Positions 24,354-28,852 of a DNA stretch of 28,852 nucleotides are shown here, one piece after another. The notes under the pieces are model-generated. The model was not told the DNA's origin. It searched no databases and saw only the letters and a list, made by a program, of their open reading frames with translations. The DNA is taken from positions 1 to 28,852 of the IMG/VR virus record IMGVR_UViG_3300033144_005945; one strand, written 5' to 3'. Positions within the stretch are counted from its first letter, which is position 1; every line of letters starts with the position of its first letter. Source of the DNA: a virus. The position numbers and the translations under genes were made by a program.

Positions 24354-26390
24354 TTACTTAATGAAGAAGTTAAGCTCAATCTTCTCAACTACTCTTGTAG
24401 GTTCTAGTGTTACATTAACATGGAAGGTTTTTGTTTTCTTCTCATATTCTGTAGCACCAACATCCACTGAATAATTATACAGTCCTCTCTTCTTTTTAAT
24501 CTGCTCTAAGAATAGATTAATATCTCCAGCAACTGAACTCCAAGTAATTGCATCATTTTGCTCAAAGATAAAGAAGCGACAATATTGCTCAAGAGCTCTC
24601 TTAGCATAAAGAACCAATCTAACGATATTGATATCCTGCAGTGCGCTTGGCTTAGCTTGTGATGTAAGCTGACCAAACACTGTATAACCAGGATTGAATT
24701 TAACTATTGGGTTTAATTGTTTTAAGTACATCTGGTCTCTCTGACCCAAGCGAGGATTATACTTCAACTCTTTAATAGAGTCAATAGATCCTCTATTGAA
24801 ACCAGCAGCAGCAAACCAGATTTCACCAATACGATCATTCCTTGGCATCAAGTATGACATATGGTAAATAGGTGAGAACCATACATCCCTACCTGTGAAT
24901 GTATCGTATACTTTATTGTATGATTCAAATAGAGCTACAAAGTAATTGTTGAATGTATTATCATCCAACCTTGCAGTCATAGCATCGCTGTATGTATCGT
25001 TATTACCATTATCCATAATACCCATACAGTCTCTTCTTGTTTGACACAGAGCAGAGATTTGTTGTTTTACTTCAGTTGGATAACCGCAATCAAATACAAG
25101 TGAGAAGTAAATATTCTCACTATCGAAAACATCATCAACAAGAGTTGTTCCATCTACAGCGCTTTTTAGAAGTCCTGCATAACCATCTGATAGAGCATCT
25201 AATGGATGATTGATTCCACCATCATCTGTGAATAGTCTTCCTTGGGAATCAAATAATAGACCATCAGATCCTTTCTTTAATGGGACAGGGTCTGAATCTG
25301 TGAAGGCATCTCCTACAAGAGCAGAAGATTTCTTTACTACATATGTAATTTCACTATCTTCATCAAATGCAGTTAATGCGTCAGCATGCTCTGTTGCAAC
25401 ATCATCTCTTGGTAAGAAATTTTGAACAGGTGCACTTGCTACTAATCTTGCATCCCAAATATCAACTGTCTCATTATCTACTCCAGAAGCAGCACCCAAG
25501 AAACCAGTCAGCTCATTTCCTGTTCCATCTTTCAGAATAACCATAAATTCAAATGGAGCAGCTCCAGTAGCCCATTGTGAAAAGTCTTGTTTGGTATCTG
25601 TCAGTGTAGCAGCGGCGTCAGTTTCAACAACAGAAACAACACCAATGTTTGAGTCATAATCTTTGATGATTAACTCATGACCTTCACTATATTCTCCATT
25701 GGCTAATTCCATTTCACATCTTAAAATTCCAGAGTAAGATGCTAATACATTTTGAATCCAAACGGAATCACCTGTACTATCTACAGCTCTAGGATCAAAT
25801 GAAACTTCAAATGACTCAACGATTACTTCGCTTCCGTCAGCTTGGGTCTCATAGATATCTAGAATATAAACACCAGATAGCATTGGATTTGCTGCTTGAA
25901 CTAATCTAACTGAAAGGTTGTTGTAATATTCGCCTCTACCAATTGGTCGAAGTACACATAGAGGGAAGGTTGTAGCTCCTGCCTCTAATGCTGTTTGTAA
26001 TTCATTTAGATTGCTGGCGTTAGCGCTAGAAACATATGATAATGTCATTGTTGGTTGTTCTTCTGTCGCATCATTAAATTCTGCATTGATGTAGATATTT
26101 GCAAATGCTGCAGTGTCAGGCATAGCTCTAATGAAGAATAGAGATCCAGAATCTCCTAAGTAATTGTAAGCACAATAAGAGCCTTGACCATACCTAGTTC
26201 CAAAGTCAGCGATATTAGGCTCACCCATTTCAGCAATAAACTCACTTCTAGAACTAAAGAATTTTAGTTTATTGTCTTCGCCTTTCTTTGTTAGTCCAGT
26301 AATAAATCCAATAGTGGATGGTACTTGCTGAACGAATGTAGAAAGGTCAATAATCTTGGTATACACACCTGGTGATATGTTACTTGCCAT
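24354..26390 (-). CDS. Tail sheath protein (gp18-like)
   Basis: A 678-residue contractile sheath subunit starting behind AGGAGG. The N-terminus MASNISPGVYTKIIDLS has the SPGVY motif of sheaths and is followed by GFITGLTKKG and GSLFFIRAMPD. The C-terminal domain has SYLMPRNDRIGEIWFAAAGFNRG, YTVFGQLTSQ, INIVRLVLYAKRALEQYCRFFIFEQND and VTLEPTRVVEKIELNF, all typical of the conserved sheath core. The length matches T4 gp18 (659). It is transcribed away from its partner tube protein, about 8 kb distant. A direct repeat and an AT-rich element upstream may be its own promoter. Confidence 0.97.
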   Translation of the reverse strand: MASNISPGVYTKIIDLSTFVQQVPSTIGFITGLTKKGEDNKLKFFSSRSEFIAEMGEPNIADFGTRYGQGSYCAYNYLGDSGSLFFIRAMPDTAAFANIYINAEFNDATEEQPTMTLSYVSSANASNLNELQTALEAGATTFPLCVLRPIGRGEYYNNLSVRLVQAANPMLSGVYILDIYETQADGSEVIVESFEVSFDPRAVDSTGDSVWIQNVLASYSGILRCEMELANGEYSEGHELIIKDYDSNIGVVSVVETDAAATLTDTKQDFSQWATGAAPFEFMVILKDGTGNELTGFLGAASGVDNETVDIWDARLVASAPVQNFLPRDDVATEHADALTAFDEDSEITYVVKKSSALVGDAFTDSDPVPLKKGSDGLLFDSQGRLFTDDGGINHPLDALSDGYAGLLKSAVDGTTLVDDVFDSENIYFSLVFDCGYPTEVKQQISALCQTRRDCMGIMDNGNNDTYSDAMTARLDDNTFNNYFVALFESYNKVYDTFTGRDVWFSPIYHMSYLMPRNDRIGEIWFAAAGFNRGSIDSIKELKYNPRLGQRDQMYLKQLNPIVKFNPGYTVFGQLTSQAKPSALQDINIVRLVLYAKRALEQYCRFFIFEQNDAITWSSVAGDINLFLEQIKKKRGLYNYSVDVGATEYEKKTKTFHVNVTLEPTRVVEKIELNFFIK

Positions 26391-26421
26391 GTTAATTTCC
26401 TCCTAAACGGTTTAAATAAAT

Positions 26422-26448
26422 TTTCTCAATATTAATTTTTCTCAATAT
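26422..26448. repeat. Direct repeat upstream of tail sheath
   Basis: TTTCTCAATAT occurs at 26422-26432 and 26438-26448 (ATATTGAGAAA twice on the coding strand), 16 bases apart and about 32 bases before the sheath start. It could be part of a promoter or a protein-binding site. Confidence 0.4.
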
Positions 26449-26460
26449 GAAATGACCTTT

Positions 26461-26486
26461 CATTGAATCTATAATTTATATATTAT
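26461..26486 (-). promoter_or_regulatory. AT-rich element upstream of tail sheath
   Basis: On the minus strand the stretch contains TATAAATTATAGATTCAATG. The last 13 bases (TATAGATTCAATG) recur before the terminase at 3456-3468. The TATAAATTA part resembles a T4-type late promoter. It overlaps the end of the upstream gene. Confidence 0.35.
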
Positions 26487-27136
26487 GTATAGATGTACCA
26501 TACAAATACTAATGTTCTTGATGAATCCTTTACTATAGCTGGGAATGTAACTCTAGAGAATAGCTTGTACGCTGAAGCAATGATTGGGTCGTTACTATTT
26601 GAAATATAAAGACCAGCTTCATTCAGTGTAGTGCCGTTAGCATCGTCAAGACTGATTGTAACAGTTACTTTAGCAACCAGCCATATTGATTCAGGTGCTA
26701 GAGCATCATCGACCTCAAAATCAACTGTCGTGTCATAGGGATGTTTATATCCACTATCAGCCATCTCTGGATTTATAGCATTGATTAATACACTGTTTGC
26801 TAGGTCGCCATCATTGGCAGTTGGTGCATCAGGTCCTAATGCTGGACCTGTAGCTCCATCTCCTATACCAAACCAACAAATATACCAATCGTTTGTTTCT
26901 GGTGCAGTGAATGCATTGTTTGCGTCAAATATTCTTTCTGCAATCCACTCTCTTCCTTGGTAAACAACTAGGTTACTTTTATCAACCAGCTGTCTTTTAC
27001 CATCAGCGTCTTGTTCATATATCTCAACACGACCTAATGGTTTTCGCTCAATCGCTTGCTTCTGATTGCATCCATCTGAGATACAACCTTCACCGTAGGT
27101 ATCGGTAATGTTAATAACAGTTTTATTATCGCTCAT
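26483..27136 (-). CDS. Virion protein, tail-fibre/baseplate-associated type
   Basis: A 217-residue acidic, beta-rich protein behind AAGGAG. It begins with a short Cys-containing stretch (EGCISDGCNQ), then GRVEIYEQDADGKRQLVDKSN and GREWIAERIF, then WFGIGDGAT, LNEAGLYISN and LFSRVTFPAIVKDSSRTLVFVW. The series GxxxIA, G-x-G, N-E-A-G-L-Y and L-F-x-R-V-x-F-P is one I associate with a common family of phage tail or fibre-associated proteins, though its exact role is undefined. It is transcribed together with the sheath, possibly from the TAGAACA motif at 27194. Confidence 0.8.
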   Translation of the reverse strand: MSDNKTVINITDTYGEGCISDGCNQKQAIERKPLGRVEIYEQDADGKRQLVDKSNLVVYQGREWIAERIFDANNAFTAPETNDWYICWFGIGDGATGPALGPDAPTANDGDLANSVLINAINPEMADSGYKHPYDTTVDFEVDDALAPESIWLVAKVTVTISLDDANGTTLNEAGLYISNSNDPIIASAYKLFSRVTFPAIVKDSSRTLVFVWYIYT

Positions 27137-27193
27137 ACGATAGCTCCTTACAATTTGAATCTTTTATATTCGTAACACTATGAAGTCGTATTG

Positions 27194-27210
27194 GTTTATT
27201 ATTTGTTCTT
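27194..27210 (-). promoter_or_regulatory. Candidate late promoter motif upstream of virion genes
   Basis: On the minus strand AAGAACAAATAATAAAC lies 57 bases before ATG 27136. Sixteen of 17 positions after its first base match the hub-gene copy except the last. A divergent CTATATATATTA lies 38 bp away. Confidence 0.55.
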
Positions 27211-27248
27211 AGAACTTGTGAGTATTAGCACCTATTAAAAGATAATTG

Positions 27249-27260
27249 CTATATATATTA
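27249..27260 (+). promoter_or_regulatory. CTATATATATTA element upstream of small-gene operon
   Basis: CTATATATATTA within GCTATATATATTAAT, identical to the site at 22188-22202, 82 bases before ATG 27331. It is the likely promoter element for the accessory genes to the right. Confidence 0.45.
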
Positions 27261-27330
27261 ATACTTAATATAAGAAGTATTTATCAATTATTATTAACGC
27301 ACCTTAACCTATACTGTGGGAGGTATAAAT

Positions 27331-27582
27331 ATGACATTTGTAAAGAAGTTATTAACCATGTTAGAGGAACGAGGTCTGTCTAAAGCACAGGCAGAGGGAA
27401 TTATTGACCTCGCTAAAGTAGATGAAAGAATACCTGCAATGGATAATAGATGGAATGAACAGGTAGAAGGATATCCTGATCAAGTCATTTCTCTTTTGTG
27501 GATGTCGGTAAGTGACATTGCTTTGGAATGGATCGATGCGAATTGTCCTAAAGCATGGTTCCGAGCGATGTTTGTACAATAG
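27331..27582 (+). CDS. Conserved small phage protein of unknown function
   Basis: An 83-residue protein. ATG 27331 lies behind GGGAGGTATAAAT; the frame opens upstream but those codons overlap the ribosome site. It contains LTMLEERGLSKAQAEGIIDLAK, then RWNEQVEGYPDQVISLLWMSV and ALEWIDANCPKAWFRAMF. I recognise this as a widespread small phage/enteric hypothetical pattern (W-x-x-x-VEGYP, WIDxNxPxAxxRPMF). No function is known to me. Confidence 0.85.
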   Translation: MTFVKKLLTMLEERGLSKAQAEGIIDLAKVDERIPAMDNRWNEQVEGYPDQVISLLWMSVSDIALEWIDANCPKAWFRAMFVQ

Positions 27583-27593
27583 GGAGGAATCTT

Positions 27594-27773
27594 ATGGAGT
27601 TGTTATTTATAGCAGTACTATTGATGACGATGCTATGGAAACCATTATGGATGTTCCGGGTCTTCCTATACATCTTCGTGGCAGCCTTATTAGTATGCTT
27701 CTTTTCATATAAGGTATTAACATTTATTGTTAAATCATTTTTACCAAAAGGAATAACCTGGAAGAATGGGTAG
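27594..27773 (+). CDS. Two-helix small membrane protein
   Basis: A 59-residue protein behind GGGAGG. Almost all of residues 1-50 is hydrophobic, with two helices (LLFIAVLLMTMLWKPLW and VFLYIFVAALLVCFFSYKV) and a short polar end. It could be a holin-like or a superinfection-exclusion-like protein, but no endolysin is adjacent, so neither can be claimed. The next ribosome site overlaps its TAG stop. Confidence 0.75.
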   Translation: MELLFIAVLLMTMLWKPLWMFRVFLYIFVAALLVCFFSYKVLTFIVKSFLPKGITWKNG

Positions 27774-27782
27774 GAGGTGCCC

Positions 27783-28229
27783 ATGTATATTTATATAACT
27801 GATAATGAGGGACAGTTAATGGTTCATGTTCCAAAACCCGAGAGGAGGAAAAAGAAGAGAATCAATAAGTATAAAAGAGAAAGTAACTTAGAGATGTTTT
27901 TTGATATTCCTGTGCCTGAACCTGATCTTTCTATTACAGGCGAAATAGTAGATGCCTTAATTGGTCTTAATGACATTGAAGGAAAAAGGGCACAGAAGTT
28001 TTCAAGGAAGTTCAAACATTCTCTTAAATTAATTGATTTATATTCAAGTGACGATCCTCTTGAAAATTTAGATGGATTAGAAACGGCAGAAGATAGATAT
28101 TTAGCTTCTGCTATATTTAGTCTTAGAAACACACTTGCATTTACAGTAATAAAAACAATCGTTGAAATGCTCCTAAGATTATCTATGGATCATCCGACGG
28201 GAATTTTTCATGTAGTACGGGAACGATAG
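27783..28229 (+). CDS. Unknown accessory protein
   Basis: A 148-residue protein starting at ATG 27783, five bases after AGGAGG; a GTG two codons earlier is inside the site. It has a strand-like N-terminus (MYIYITDNEGQLMVHV), a very basic run (PERRKKKRINKYKR), an acidic middle and a helical C-terminus. No family recognised. Confidence 0.75.
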   Translation: MYIYITDNEGQLMVHVPKPERRKKKRINKYKRESNLEMFFDIPVPEPDLSITGEIVDALIGLNDIEGKRAQKFSRKFKHSLKLIDLYSSDDPLENLDGLETAEDRYLASAIFSLRNTLAFTVIKTIVEMLLRLSMDHPTGIFHVVRER

Positions 28230-28231
28230 TC

Positions 28232-28366
28232 ATGCCCTTTGGTATCTCATATACAGGGTATGATAACATTCAATTGCTCACTCCCACAATAGAGCAGTTG
28301 GAACACCTATGTATAGTTCGTTATTGTACCCTGTCTATGGGGTATCGGAGGAATACCAATGTCTGA
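28232..28366 (+). CDS. Possible 44-residue coupled small ORF
   Basis: ATG 28232 follows the preceding TAG by two bases; the frame reads MPFGISYTGYDNIQLLTP onward and ends at TGA, overlapping the next start by eight bases. There is no convincing ribosome site, so it would depend on coupling. It may just be a spacer. Confidence 0.35.
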   Translation: MPFGISYTGYDNIQLLTPTIEQLEHLCIVRYCTLSMGYRRNTNV

Positions 28367-28511
28367 ATTTCAAATTAGGAAACTAGTTAATCCAATTAAA
28401 GGAATCACTGTGATAGATGGAAACACCTGTCCAAATTGTCAAGCACCAATGATGCAAGAAACAGAAAGAAAACACAGATGTACAGAATGTAAATACGTAG
28501 AGTGCAATTAA
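28359..28511 (+). CDS. Small zinc-ribbon protein
   Basis: A 50-residue protein behind GGAGGAATACC. It has CPNC and, 17 residues later, CTEC (plus a final cysteine in YVECN), giving a compact four-cysteine zinc ribbon. Similar tiny ribbons are common accessory phage proteins that bind nucleic acid or host polymerase. The role is unknown. Confidence 0.75.
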   Translation: MSEFQIRKLVNPIKGITVIDGNTCPNCQAPMMQETERKHRCTECKYVECN

Positions 28512-28536
28512 ATTATTCTCATGGAGGAAATTACAA

Positions 28537-28852
28537 ATGAAGAAACTTATCACTATCGTAGCAGTACTGTTAACCCTTGGTTTTGTATCAATGTCAACTG
28601 CCGGTGAAGATGGATCAATCAACATTCATACCATCGCCAGCATGGACGGTAAGGTTTATTATGCCCATCACAGCCTGAACCCCAACGCCGCAATCGCCCA
28701 AATGTTGGTTGAGCTGGAAGTTATCACCTTGGAAGATGCAATGGCTGCCAAGTTTATGAACGAAGGCGACTATATTGAAATCGTCCTGACTGTTACCGGC
28801 CGTATGGTGGACTACAGAGCACTTTCTGATTTATCTGAAAAGGGTAATGGTT
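28537..28852 (+). CDS. Secreted protein, 5' part (runs off window)
   Basis: The frame starts at ATG 28537 behind GGAGGAAATTAC and is open to the edge (105 residues seen). MKKLITIVAVLLTLGFVSMSTA is a standard Sec signal peptide with a likely type-I cut after STA; there is no lipobox cysteine. The mature part is acidic and mixed alpha/beta, with no known motif. After the first 20-25 codons the base composition turns clearly more GC-rich (ATC, GCC, CTG, AAC codons) than that of neighbours, suggesting recent acquisition. Confidence 0.8.
   Translation, partial: MKKLITIVAVLLTLGFVSMSTAGEDGSINIHTIASMDGKVYYAHHSLNPNAAIAQMLVELEVITLEDAMAAKFMNEGDYIEIVLTVTGRMVDYRALSDLSEKGNG

Noticed and set aside
27555-27593. 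Longer start for the two-helix membrane protein
   Set aside because: It would overlap the preceding gene by 28 bases and ignore the GGGAGG site just before ATG 27594.

Overview
This is a stretch of a large, tailed, contractile (myovirus) bacteriophage genome. The evidence is a complete large terminase, a gp18-like tail sheath, a gp19-like tail tube, a very long tape-measure protein and a T4-style baseplate set (gp6/baseplate-J, gp25/W lysozyme-like, gp26/gp51-like, gp27-like and gp48/gp54-like proteins). The DNA is AT-rich, and most genes have a strong Shine-Dalgarno site (AGGAGG/AAGGAG). TAA, TAG and TGA all act as stops, so the standard code holds. The host cannot be named from sequence. 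The Shine-Dalgarno use argues against typical Bacteroidota, and the dispersed, strand-switching layout suggests a jumbo-type genome. I saw no tRNA, rRNA, CRISPR array, IS element or integrase.

Layout. 1-292: end of a GC-richer gene, closed by a terminator. 365-3075 (+): a DUF932-like protein, two tandem small zinc-finger proteins and a gp27-like hub protein. 3076-3555: a divergent control region holding an unlisted 40-codon minus-strand gene. 3556-11202 (+): terminase, an HEXXH zincin-like protein, tape measure and tube-cap protein. 11199-18935 (-): a HAD phosphatase-like gene, tail tube, a twin CX3C protein, the gp26/51-like protein, a small chaperone-like ORF, gp25, a 216-aa protein, gp6 and a 367-aa protein. 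19077-22148 (+): an accessory operon with a metallophosphoesterase, a radical SAM enzyme, a small membrane protein and two proteins sharing the N-terminal motif MKIKxDFVTNSSS. 22264-24298: an unknown basic protein, a minus-strand histone H1/Hc1-like protein, an all-helical protein and a minimal nucleotidyltransferase. 24354-27136 (-): tail sheath and another virion protein. 27331-28852 (+): a run of small accessory genes ending in a secreted protein cut by the window edge.

Regulation. Two recurring motifs appear. TAGAACAAATAATAAA-like sites lie before virion genes and look like late promoters. CTATATATATTA sites point toward accessory genes. In three divergent intergenic regions the two lie back to back, separated by 39, 39 and 38 bp. 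This is the most striking unlisted structure here. The most intriguing gene-level signal is the pair of adjacent proteins that share an N-terminal motif, encoded with different serine codon families, in the same operon as a radical SAM enzyme.
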